NCBI GenBank assembly: GCA_032622095.1
Contig: CP136068.1
Location: 126,981,989-127,045,988, forward strand
DNA length: 64,000 nucleotides
Reading direction: 5' to 3'
Origin: Siphonodentalium dalli
Lineage: Eukaryota > Mollusca > Scaphopoda > Gadilida > Siphonodentaliidae
Part shown: piece by piece, positions 43,960 to 53,395 of the stretch
Layout: the number at the start of each line of letters is the position of its first letter
Numbering within the stretch: position 1 is the first letter of the stretch
Program-made: the position numbers and the translations under genes
Notes under the pieces: generated by a model
Told to the model about the DNA's origin: nothing
What the model saw: the letters and a program-made list of their open reading frames with translations, nothing else
Database searches by the model: none

Positions 43960-45108
43960 AGTGCGAAATTTGTTCGATATTGTGTGAGCTTCACAAGGAC
44001 AACTTGTGGCACTGTTCGCTTAATATGCGTATATATAAATATGGCGGAAGTCCACCAAATGTGGGTAAAATGTCGTCGATAGCAGCGGTCTTATCAAGTC
44101 ATCAAGGGAGATAAGCCTCAGACATGACATTTCCAACTGATGAAATTTTGGCCAGACAACCCAGACTGAAGGCAGAATTATCTCTCATCGCTCCACTGGG
44201 ATACCACTGCCACAAGGACATTTGGTAAGGATTTCTGACATGATCTTAGTTCTTATGTTTTACGATTCAAATTGTCTGTCTGGCTCAGTTCATATTTGTC
44301 CTATAAATACCGAAATAATTACCATTATTGCAAACTTTTGGTGGTGAAAAATAAGATAATAGTAGACTAAATATAGTTCCGACGATACGTAAAAATAGTT
44401 GTATCGGTCCGCAAGTGCCATCCGTCCGGCAGTGATCTATCGCAGTAATTACGGAGAGGGCGCTGCATGGAGTTTGCAAACAAAACCTGTCGCCACGTCC
44501 CTTCTATGAATCTCACTACCTGCATGTCTGCATTCGCGAGTTGTCGCCTTCCGCGCAGATATGATCAGTTCATTGTGTCGTATGCTCGCGTATAGAGTAC
44601 GGCGTGTTCGATTGGCGTGACAGGTTCTCGTCAGATTACTCCGTGAGTCCCGGGTCTGCGCACCGTACTCTCTGTCCTAATATGATTAGGCAGATCGATG
44701 TCGGCGTATTGTCTGTTGTAATTAATGGAAGGATTCACTCACGTCGGGTTATACATAATTAAGTTTATTGCATTTATCACGATTTGCTGTTTTTTATTCT
44801 ATCCCACAATCGAAGTGTATATGGTCACGGTCGCAGAGGCGACACATATCCAGCGGCGCGAAGTCACGTTATTTCTCCGCTCCGCGCGGTTCCGCGACAT
44901 CCCCGCGTGCAGTCTTGTTCTAACTAGCGACGTTTTTCACGTCTCAATGGACAAACTCATTTGAAATATCAACTCCGTGTACTTATGCAATCAAATTATT
45001 CGCAGACGCATGGCGGATTGGAGCGTGGCTATACATGTATATGCTATAATGACTCCCGAAGGCTCAGGACTGTATGAAGCCAAATGGGGTAATTGAGATA
45101 TCTCTTAC
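43960..45108. other. Unassigned apart from the candidate exon
   Basis: More GC-balanced than its surroundings between 44400 and 44950. CGCGAGTTGTCGCC, GCGTATAGAGTACGGCG and CCGCTCCGCGCGGTTCCGCG give local CpG density. No transcript signals can be proven. Confidence 0.35.
44124..44224 (+). CDS. Candidate 5' coding exon, unrecognised
   Basis: An ATG at 44124, preceded by an in-frame TAA, opens 33 codons rich in ordinary residues: MTFPTDEILARQPRLKAELS, followed by LIAPLGYHCHKDI. The frame meets a good splice donor (TTTG/GTAAGG) at 44225 and would otherwise stop at once. It is outside known repeats and not low-complexity, so it could be a first coding exon, but no partner exon was identified. 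Confidence 0.28.
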
Positions 45109-45116
45109 CAAATGAT

Positions 45117-45269
45117 CAGGGTGGCACCAGGGGAGGTGATACAGCCCCCTGTCTGTGAGGGTTACCTCCTCCCCCATCGGGGAGATCTGCTATAACCATC
45201 TCGGTATAGATGAAGCCCCATGTCGGGGATCGTAGCTCCTGCGTCGGTTAAATCCTGGCGCCACGCCTG
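45117..45269. mobile_element. 153-bp hAT MITE
   Basis: Ends CAGGGTGGCACCAGG and CCTGGCGCCACGCCTG are near-inverse. An exact 8-bp target duplication CAAATGAT is at 45109-45116 and 45270-45277. The interior is GC-richer than the surroundings. It is too short to encode anything; the ends differ from those at 40791-41390. Confidence 0.92.
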
Positions 45270-45277
45270 CAAATGAT

Positions 45278-45619
45278 GGGGTTTCGAACGAGCCATGTCT
45301 GCTTAAAATCCAGTTGCTTTGTCATTGTGGATCAGAAGCTATACAGAAAATGTCTTGCATTTCTTGCCCGGATCTATCTAAAAACCTGCGTACATGCCTT
45401 GAACTGACGATATTAGTGTAATATGGACAAGGTACATGTATGTATATACTATATTTATATGCATTCTAATGATCATCATTCTGCTTCAAGACCAACATTC
45501 AACACGCTTCCGTCAGCGGAACAAGAGTACGTGGTATGTGATGATCCAACCAATTATTCCCTTCTCAGCTGCTCTTAGTACACAGTCCCAGAACTCATAC
45601 ATATATAGACATGCAATAT
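45278..45619. other. Unassigned sequence
   Basis: GTTTCGAACGAGCC just after the hAT MITE resembles a Pol III B box in inverse, but no matching A box or tRNA fold was found. Nothing else was recognised. Confidence 0.35.
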
Positions 45620-45983
45620 ATCCTCACGCAAATACGAACATAATCGACTTATACTGTGAAATAGGTACAAATGTGATTATTTGATTCTGAAATAAACAGA
45701 TAATGGAGTCGTAGCCGCTAATTAGTTTTATGGCACGGGCCACAGTGAAAACACATGTTAAAGAGTGTGCACCTGAAAAGTCATGAGTTGGCTTATTTGT
45801 GTCATTGTCCGCACAGTATCTGCTTACAATCGCCTCATTATGAGTTGATAATGTAACTAAAATTATTTCATTTTCAGCACATTATTGACTCAAAATGAGG
45901 CGATCCTAAGGAGATTATCTACCCAGTTCTAACAGGTTCTAATATAAGCAGATAATGTGCGGATTTGTTGAAGAAGAGGCTGA
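45620..45983 (+). mobile_element. Family C MITE, copy 4
   Basis: Starts ATCCTCACGCAAATACGAAC; has TTTTATGGCACGGGCCACAG then TGTTAAAGAGTGTGCAC, the CTGCTTACAATCGCCTCATT palindrome and an end reading AAGAAGAGGCTGA. It is somewhat diverged at the right terminus. Confidence 0.85.
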
Positions 45984-46291
45984 GACATGCGTTGGTTTTA
46001 ACATCAAGTTGCATCGTTTGTTCTTTGTATATGTTCAAGAGGATCTCACATATTTATTCCAATGCAATAATCTCAACTTGGCAAATTCATGATGAGTGAT
46101 GGCGACTGAATCAGACCAATTTGTCCGAACAGCACCACTAATATCCATAGTTCTGCGGTGGGACAATTTTTTACTCTAGTTTTGAGTCAATGGTTACATG
46201 GCAAATCGCCGACAGAGTGGCCAGGATAAGATGAAAATGTTCAATTGGTTCGCGTCGTCAGCTCGGGCAATTTTCAAAACATACTACAGTA
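45984..46291. other. Unassigned sequence
   Basis: No repeat or gene was recognised in this ~300-bp interval. Confidence 0.4.
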
Positions 46292-46546
46292 ATGCTTTAA
46301 GTAATCGAATCTTTAACTACAGCAGAATTATGGGTAACTTTTCAGGATATAGTCGGAAATATGGCTTGTTGCCATTCATCGGAAAGCTCTCCCTTTAGCC
46401 GAGAGCTTTCCGATGAATGGCAACAAGCCATATTTCCGACTAAAGGAAGAGCTTTCCGATGAATGGCAACAAGCCATATTTCCGACTAAATCCTGAAAAG
46501 TTACCCATAATTCTGCTGTAGTTAAAGAGTCGATTACTTAGGGCAT
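46292..46546. mobile_element. Foldback element family L, copy 1
   Basis: Left ATGCTTTAAGTAATCGA and right TCGATTACTTAGGGCAT are inverse ends; arms continue through CAGCAGAATTATGGGTAA and TATGGCTTGTTGCCATTCAT. A ~45-bp portion of the right arm (GAGCTTTCCGATGAATGG...) is duplicated in tandem. TA flanks both sides. Second copy at 55524-55757, single arm at 2190. Confidence 0.9.
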
Positions 46547-47479
46547 TATTTTACTTCAGAAACGTGCACTCCAAAATTCAGCCCCAGCTTTAGGACCAAC
46601 GGGCTCTCGTCAGCAGAACAACCGTACAAGGTTTGTGATGATTCAATCAATTACCCTCCCATTATAATAATTATCTACTTCGACGGCCAATCAGGCCTGT
46701 GATTTACACACAAAACCACTCAATTATACTTCTGCCTTTTCGTTGTATTCAATAATTGTCGAGATACGAAACGATAATCCGGCCCTGCTATAGACAGTGG
46801 CACGTGATACCTGTATTAGCCAATCGATATGTTTTTGAGGATGCATGTGTAACTATGAAATGTATTTTCAATTGGACGAGCTTTTGCTGATAACTAACGG
46901 AAAATTCTTCGCGATTGATTTCGGATAACAATCACGAGTTCATTCGGGGTCAAATATATGCGATGTATCGCACGGTTTGGCCTCGACGCAACATGTGGAG
47001 GACGTAAACGGAGACTATGCACTATAATCAGACCATGATTCCATACCAATTTAATTAACGACCCTTAACCGGAAATTATTCTGGTCAAAACTTTAATTAA
47101 ATTTATAAAAAAATAAATAATTAATTTTAAATGTTTAGACCGACCCTGCAGTATCACAAAAATTTAATTATAATACGAATAACTGTCGAAATGACACATT
47201 ATAAAGAATAAGTGCTATAGATAATTTAATAAGACAGAACAAGAAAAAGGATAAGATTCAAAAACGGAGATTATTCAAATGTGCATGTGATAATAGATAT
47301 ATTGTTATAAGAAGTTATTTTTTCATTTTTAATGTATATTTATTATGTACAACTTTAATATGTAATTGAGACAGACTATGAAAAAAAAAAAAAATTATAA
47401 AAAAAAAAAATGATTCCATACCAAGATAGTGTTTTGTCGTCGTTTCATAGGGTCTCCATTTGGGCTCTACGCATCATAC
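46547..47479. other. Unassigned, with A-rich tracts
   Basis: 47380-47410 is poly-A rich. No gene or terminal repeats were recognised. Confidence 0.4.
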
Positions 47480-47751
47480 CATATCACACATTTCTTGTAC
47501 AGCGCACATATCACCGAGGTTTCAAGGCGCTTGACAACATTAAAATAAATAAACAAATTCCCAAATATACAGTTCAAACATGCGATAATTATGTAGCCCG
47601 CGTTGAAAGCTGGTTCATTAGTTCCACGCCTAAATGTTCAGAATAATATTCCGTTAATAAATGAGTTTTCAAAAGACATTTGAATTCATCATATCCAGGA
47701 CATCTGCGGGTGATCACCGGTAGATAATTCCAGATAGTCGGCCCGGCAACA
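47480..47751 (-). pseudogene. CR1/L2-like retrotransposon 3' fragment
   Basis: On the minus strand the frame from 47751 reads VAGPTIWNYLPVITRRCPGY, then DEFKCLLKTHLL: the conserved W-N-x-L-P and F-K-x-x-L-K-T-x-L motif at the end of CR1/L2-type ORF2. A 3' UTR with AAGCGCCTTGAAACC and GATATGTGCGCTGTAC follows. Its 5' boundary coincides with the 20-base G run at 47752. Confidence 0.82.
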
Positions 47752-47782
47752 GGGGGGGGGGGGGGGGGGGGTAAAAAAAAAA
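47752..47782. repeat. 20-base G run followed by 10 A
   Basis: An uninterrupted run of 20 G (47752-47771), one T and 10 A. It could form a G-quadruplex on the plus strand. Runs this long are also assembly and sequencing error hot spots, so the exact length is uncertain. Confidence 0.9.
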
Positions 47783-48729
47783 TTCCGGCACGTATGCCGG
47801 GGTGGGTGGGTGGTCAAAGCCACCAACAAGCAATTTTTTCCGCAACTAAAAAAATTAATTCATGCTTGTTTTTTAGTGTTTTGGCAATGAGTGGGCTTCA
47901 AACCCACTTTGAATGACAGAAATAATGTAATTCTAACTGTAAACTGACTGCAGGCAGTTATCGTGTTGTATTTTGTTGCAAATTTTTAAATCCAAGATGG
48001 CCGCTGGCAGCCATGTTTTTTTGGCCGTATGACCTCAAAATGACTCATTCCTATTTACATGTCCATGTTAACATCCATGATAAATAGTATGCACAGAATT
48101 CATATACAGCTGTTTACAGTGATTTTCCCCCCGCAAATCTCTGTTTTAGTGTTAAAAGGGGGGGGTGGGTGTCAAAAAATGGTCGGAAAAAAACTGCCAA
48201 AACCGGAAAAAAATTTGGCGGTGGGGGTGGGTGGGTACAAAAAATGATCGAAAGGGAAAAAATGCCATACGTGCCTGAAATTTTTTCCGACCCCCCCCCC
48301 CCCCTGCCGGCAATGGAAAACAATATGTCACCGAAACTACTGTCAACCTTCGGGTGCACTAAGAGCATTAAGTCCTCCGATCTGAGATGCCTGGGTGGTA
48401 CATATGCTCAAATCTTATCATTGCAGTATTGTGATGCACAGTTTTTTGATGACTTGTAATTCATTGAGAGCGCCTTGAACTGGGAAATCCGCTGGGAAAC
48501 GGGAAGCCAATGTAGTGTGAACAATTAAAACACATTAGCATTTTTAACCGCAACCAACCTTGAACCAGACCAATCCAGTTGCACCACCCCCTTTGGTTGA
48601 AACTGTCCAACTGTTGCTCTTCCAAATATCCAATTGTTGGAAATTTCCAACTTGACACTCCACTGAGGTTTGGAATATTTCCAACGGATGCCATTTCAAA
48701 CCAAAATATCGAGAAGAAAAAAATGTTAA
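47783..48729. other. G/C-run repeat and unassigned sequence
   Basis: 48155-48310 holds GGGGGGGGTGGGTG, GGTGGGGGTGGGTGGG and a 14-base C run (48291-48304) around AAAAAATG(G/A)TCGRAA words. The word CACGTATGCCGGGG near 47793 is paralleled by CATACGTGCC near 48267. 47985-48020 contains CCAAGATGGCCGCTGGCAGC, the inverse of the box in 10248-11349. Overlapping ORFs across these G/C runs are not genes. Confidence 0.55.
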
Positions 48730-48973
48730 CCCTTTACCCAACAAAACGGCCCAAAACGCCCAAATAAAGCTTCAACAGCCTAAAATATCTTCGGTCTGTC
48801 TCAATAACACCATACAAATATGGATATCATTGGAACCGGTTCATTGACCACATTGTGATGGTTACAGTTATGCCCTGTGCCAATGCATTCTCTTATATAT
48901 GCGAGGCGACCTATGGTCGACTCGCATATATAAGAGAATGCATTGGCACAGGGCCGTTCTGTTGGGTAAAGGG
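48730..48973. mobile_element. TTAA MITE, one-hairpin variant
   Basis: TTAA at 48726-48729 and 48974-48977; ends CCCTTTACCCAACA and TGTTGGGTAAAGGG. It has the left unique part of copies 1-4 but only one CCAATGCATT hairpin, at 244 bp. Precise loss of one hairpin suggests recombination or slippage between the two hairpins of a longer copy. Confidence 0.94.
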
Positions 48974-49061
48974 TTAAGTAAATAGTCCGAGTTTACAATC
49001 TGTGATTCGGCAAACCAGTCCAAAGTTCATGAACAAATTTGAGACAGAATATAACTGGCAT

Positions 49062-49092
<31 letters not shown>

Positions 49093-50173
49093 CGTGTATA
49101 CATGTACGCATACAATGTTATTAATATATCAATGTGTGTTCAAGGTGTGTGTGAGTTGTGTACGAACTTCGACCCCCCCCCACCATTCCCGTCTATATAT
49201 CTATGCAATCGTTGTTATCAGATAATGTTATGTACAAAATGTGTAATATAATGAAAACCAAATGCTACAGTTGGTCTGAATACAACAAAATTATCCACTA
49301 ATTACTCGCGGGCATATCAAGTAATGAGATCAGTTTCAACCTATACGTGGTGTAAAATTTCAAAGTAATGTAGTACCAAGCAATAAATGTCCTACTGTTT
49401 CAATGGGGGGGGGGGGGGGTTTCTGAATTTTTTTTTCAAAGATACAATGTTGAAATTTCTGTTTATTTTTGGGACCCACCACCCCGGTGACGTGAGTTTT
49501 TCCCCGAGATTATACAAACAAATCTAACTCTGGAAATTGTTAGATTTCAAAATTCAAATACAGTTTATGTCTGTTTCAAAATATGTCATATTGCCCAATT
49601 GGAGGGCTATTTGTTTATGGCTAAACCAGAACTGTAATGTCATCAAATGATTTGATGGTGACCTTTTGTGAGGTTTCAGTTTTCTTAGCAAGTAATTACC
49701 TTACAATTGTAAGTCCAAAGGGAGTCGATTTTTTACTCTCTTTTCAACTCCCTTAATTCAGAGACCAAGCCATAGTTGTATTTTGTGAGGTCTTCTGTGA
49801 CGATAATGTCAGTTTCCCTTTTACTGACTTTTTCTTGTTAACTAATTCTTTCCCGGGATCGTATAAGTTTAACCTGATAACAGTATGTACAGTTTTAACA
49901 GCTGTTGTGCCACCTTGCTGTGTTTCACGTTTTACTCTTATATAAGATAGGTTTTGCAGGTCGTTGTAATGATGTCAGTTGTGTTAACGTTGAAGACATT
50001 TGTTTCACCATCAGGAACAGTGAGATTGTGACATCATAAGCATCCTTTCCTACTCTGTTCTCCCTTATAAAAATTTTCGTATGTTTTTCCATATGTTATT
50101 GAGCTTTTGTTCCAAATGATAAATTCACCCTTTTTTAACTCTTTATTTTCTGTTTCAATTCTGTCTAGTCTAG
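48974..50173. other. Unassigned; microsatellite and homopolymers
   Basis: A TA microsatellite lies at 49066-49092, a C run near 49172 and a 15-base G run at 49405-49419. 49500-50170 is downstream, on the minus strand, of the ORF at 50174-50770 and could hold its 3' UTR, but no polyadenylation signal can be assigned with confidence. Confidence 0.45.
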
Positions 50174-50770
50174 TTATAATCTTTTAAATGTCATGATGGT
50201 TGTCATCACATTTTTTCTGACATTATTCAAAACTTCATCACAGTCATTTCTGAATGTCATGTTCATATCATTGAATGATGACACCATTGTTTCCGGTGAT
50301 TCCAGTGTATCCTGTAACTCATCTGATATGGTTTTTCTGAAAATAAGCAGGGTTTGGTCGACTGTGTCAATAGCCACAACTTGTAGATTTTCGTGTTGCT
50401 CTCTGCCACCTGGTGGGATGGGCATATTGCGTTTTAGACCTTTAGACCTTTGTGGAAGTTTGAAAGATGTACTGGTTTCTTCTTGGCTGGACACTTCATC
50501 TATAATACCAGCTACAGTGTCTTGGCTGGACACTTCATCTATAATACCAGCTACAGTGCCTTGGCTGGACACTTCATCTATAATACCAGCTACAGTGCCT
50601 TGGCTGGACACTTCATCTATAATACCAGCTACAGTGCCTTGGCTGGACACTTCATCTATAATACCAGCTACAGTGCCTTGGCTGGACACTTCATCTATAA
50701 TACCAGCTACAGTGCCTTGGCTGGCCAATTTATTTATAATATCGGTTACAGTGTCATCACTTGCCGCCAT
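50174..50770 (-). CDS. 13-residue-repeat protein, unrecognised
   Basis: The strongest coding candidate here: 198 codons from an ATG with a good context (A at -3, G at +4). Residues 6-18 are a degenerate unit and 19-96 are six copies of GTVAGIIDEVSSQ (the last begins D), predicted amphipathic helical. Residues 97-198 are non-repetitive, with a basic, proline-containing linker and an acidic, probably helical tail. The 39-bp repeat keeps the frame, as selection would require. No signal peptide, membrane span or known family is seen. The opposite strand is also open through the repeat, which weakens the case. Confidence 0.45.
   Translation of the reverse strand: MAASDDTVTDIINKLASQGTVAGIIDEVSSQGTVAGIIDEVSSQGTVAGIIDEVSSQGTVAGIIDEVSSQGTVAGIIDEVSSQDTVAGIIDEVSSQEETSTSFKLPQRSKGLKRNMPIPPGGREQHENLQVVAIDTVDQTLLIFRKTISDELQDTLESPETMVSSFNDMNMTFRNDCDEVLNNVRKNVMTTIMTFKRL
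50483..50755. repeat. 39-bp tandem repeat, seven units
   Basis: Units contain TTGGCTGGACACTTCATC, TATAATACCAGCTACAGTG and a variable C/T. Six units are almost identical and the one nearest the ORF start is diverged. The period is a multiple of three, so copy-number change would preserve the reading frame. Confidence 0.96.
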
Positions 50771-50860
50771 ATTTGTTGTTTTTTTTCACTCGCTTGAAAT
50801 CATGCTATCTTTTTCAAATCTTTTCAACGTTTACCTTCAAGAGATATATTTGTCCAACAT

Positions 50861-51220
50861 ATATTCGCAGAAATACGCACATAATCTACATATAATATGA
50901 AATAGGTACATAATGTGATATTTGAGTTTGAAATAAGCAGATAATGGACTCTTACCCGTTATTTCGTTTTATGGCGCGGGCCACTGTGAAAACACCTGTT
51001 AAAGAGCGTACATCTGAAAATCGTGAGTTGGTTTATTTGTGTCATTGTGCGCACATAACCTGCTTAGAATCGCCTCATTGTGAGTCGATAATGTGACTAA
51101 AATTTTCTCATTTTCAGCACATTATCGACTCAAAATGATCCGATTCTAAGCAGATTATCTACCTAAAAAGAGTTATATTATAAGAAGATAATGTGCTGGC
51201 TTTTGGGAGAACAGGCTGAT
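50861..51220 (+). mobile_element. Family C MITE, copy 5
   Basis: Starts ATATTCGCAGAAATACGCAC and ends TTTTGGGAGAACAGGCTGA. The core TTTTATGGCGCGGGCCACTG and TGTTAAAGAGCGTACATC are intact, with the TGCTTAGAATCGCCTCATTG palindrome. It lies about 90 bp upstream of the ORF at 50174-50770 (relative to that gene). Confidence 0.88.
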
Positions 51221-51672
51221 TTGGCTATTCCGCCAGGTCTCACAAACGTATGTGTTGTTATGCGTTGTATTTAACTCATAAATATTCTACCGTGAGATCG
51301 GTATGGGAGCTGTCCGAGACAACGCTAGTAGAAATATTTTGTTTATTGAATATAATAAGCTATGTACTGGATCTTCGAACCGTATATATGTGCATTTAAT
51401 CCACCAGGTACACACATGATTTGATTTATTTCCGTCGTCGTCACCCTGATCAATAGATATATATGTTTTATGATAAGTGTGGTGAATTACAAAGCGCATG
51501 CCACACTCTATCGATGAGTACAATTGATACACTCTTCGCGTGTTGTTGGGAAATCGACTCAGGAAACAGAAACCATAAATGACATGACTTGGCAGAGTCA
51601 TAGAACTAAGTAATGACAGTAAAATAGATTCATTATTTGCATGCTCCTGTATTAGTTGTCCAGTGTAGTCGG
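51221..51672. other. Unassigned; 132-codon minus-strand ORF
   Basis: The minus-strand ORF at 51287-51685 has several C, H and Y residues but no recognised domain, and its first codons run into the next MITE. It is not supported as a gene. Confidence 0.3.
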
Positions 51673-51676
51673 TTAA

Positions 51677-51836
51677 CCCTTCCATGACTACATGGAGATT
51701 CCTGAAAAATATTTACCTTGATCTTGTAAGCCAGTGCATTTTCTTATATATGCGAGGCTCCCTAGTGGAGCCTCGCTTATATAAGATAATGCACTGGCAT
51801 AGAATCTTTAGCGCTGCATCAGCGCAATTCCCGTTA
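51677..51836. mobile_element. Diverged TTAA hairpin element 1
   Basis: TTAA at 51673-51676 and 51837-51840. The left end is CCCTTCCATGACTACATGG. A hairpin with GCCAGTGCATTTTCTTATAT and ATATAAGATAATGCACTGGC occupies the centre. The right end, GCTGCATCAGCGCAATTCCC, is not the inverse of the left but matches the right end of 52326-52570. Confidence 0.75.
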
Positions 51837-51955
51837 TTAACCTCATGAAATGGCCCGATTTATCACCAAATTAGTCAAAATCATGAAAATTATCTAAGTT
51901 AAAGGGACGTGGCACGTTCGAATCCCAAACATGATGTATGCGTAATTTGATAAGA

Positions 51956-52128
51956 GGTATCTCAAAACCACCTAATACGCACACGCTTGACTACCAAAAG
52001 ATAACATATCGGGGTATCTCAAAACCACCTAATATGCACACTCTTGACTACCAAAAGATAACATATCGGGGTATCTCAAAACCACCTAATACGCTCACGC
52101 TTGACTACCAAAAGATAACATATCGGGG
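51956..52128. repeat. 57-bp tandem repeat, three units
   Basis: Three nearly identical units with GGTATCTCAAAACCACCTAA, a CACACGCTTGACTACC segment and AAAGATAACATATCGGG. Because 57 is a multiple of three, a plus-strand frame stays open through all units (19-residue repeat), but no further support for coding exists. Confidence 0.95.
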
Positions 52129-52325
52129 TTCACGATATGATGGCTATTGGCATACAATCTCAAAACATACCTTCCGAAGATTTCCGAACAAACTCGTATT
52201 GTATTGTTTTCTTTGCTCTTTGCGAGAGGTGTCTGACGCGAGCATGATTGTGATGCTCACACCTTCAAAGTTTGATTTGAAGACCTGAGTAGCGCATATA
52301 TACCGGCCATGGATATGGCATTTAA

Positions 52326-52570
52326 CTCTTCCATGACTGAAGCTTCCTGAATTTTTTTCGGAAACCCTGTGCCAAATGCATTTTCTTATAAATGCGAGTC
52401 TCCCATAGGGAGCTTCGCATATATAGAGAATACACTGGCCTAACAATATCTACCTTGACTATGTAAGTCAGTGCATTATCTTATATATGCGAGGCTCCAT
52501 ATGGGAGACTCGCATATATAAGAGAATTCATTGGCATAGGATCTTAAATTCTGCATCAGCGCAACTGCGG
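52326..52570. mobile_element. Diverged TTAA hairpin element 2
   Basis: TTAA at 52322-52325 and 52571-52574. The left end is decayed (CTCTTCCATGACTGAAGC). Two CCAATGCATT-type hairpins are present, both with changed loops (CTCCCATAGGGAG and CTCCATATGGGAG). The stems stay paired although the loops differ from the other family. Confidence 0.75.
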
Positions 52571-52832
52571 TTAATTTTACAAATTTTTTGATGTTTTTTT
52601 ATATATTGACGCCAGTGGGTAAATGAATTGTACTGATTGGAAGCACTTTTTATAGTTTTTTTTTAGTTTGCTGGTTTGCCGAAGGTCAGATCTGGGGTCA
52701 ATACTATCAAACTTCTACACGTGTAATTTACAAGAGGGTAAAACTTTGAGTACTATAATCGGCAAAATTACAATAATACTCATCACTTGCATGTGGTTTC
52801 TTGCAGTTGGGTTCTTATTAGTAACATTATAA
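52571..52832. other. Unassigned sequence
   Basis: A short AT-rich interval. Nothing was recognised. Confidence 0.4.
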
Positions 52833-53395
52833 AGTTATTATACAATGTTGTGTGCAGTATGGTGTTTTTCTTTTACGAGTGTAGGTTGTGATGAAAAGTC
52901 ATATTGGACGAGACACGCATTGTCGAGTACAATATGACTTTCACCACAACCTGAAAAACACATACTCTACACAACATTGTATAATAACATTTTTTTATTA
53001 TCCTTCTATATGTTTATCCAACTTTTTGGGAATAAAACGTTTGTGGTTATTTTTTGGTAATTGTGGGCACTTGATACTTTTTTAAACCCTGCATTTGGTC
53101 ATCAGAAAGTATGATTTGGATCAGTAAACACGGAAGTGAAAACAAAACTTAATGCGGAAGTGAAATGTCTGCTAAATCCACCACAGTATTGTGCGCGCAT
53201 CACAATTTCACAGATTCAGCTGACAAAGTTACTCCGTGACGTCACGGAGTCTCAATAAAAAAAAGTCATATTGAACACTCGGGAGTCCAATATGACATTC
53301 GGGAGTCCAATATGACTTTTCACTGGATTATCACGTGACGAATTTTGCCCAATCAGAATTAGTGTTAGTTAAGGGGTGGATAATAATTTGTATTA
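52833..53395. mobile_element. Palindromic dispersed element, copy 2
   Basis: Collinear with 7067-7613: the palindrome with AAGTCATATTGGACGAGACA, the TTTATTATCC boundary, CGGAAGTGAAA, GTGACGTCACGGAGTC, GGGAGTCCAATATGAC and the closing GGATAATAA. It is diverged by many substitutions and small indels, so the two insertions are old. Confidence 0.85.

Noticed and set aside
45278-45330. GTTCGAAAC as a Pol III B box of a tRNA or SINE
   Set aside because: No A box at a suitable distance and no cloverleaf could be drawn.
48114-48459. Four overlapping ORFs on both strands
   Set aside because: Driven by G and C homopolymers and lysine or proline-rich low complexity; no recognised domain.
50193-50900. 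Plus-strand ORF of 235 codons opposite the 13-residue-repeat ORF
   Set aside because: It is open mostly because of the 39-bp repeat; its flanks are hydrophobic and start context is weaker than on the minus strand. The minus strand was preferred but not proven.
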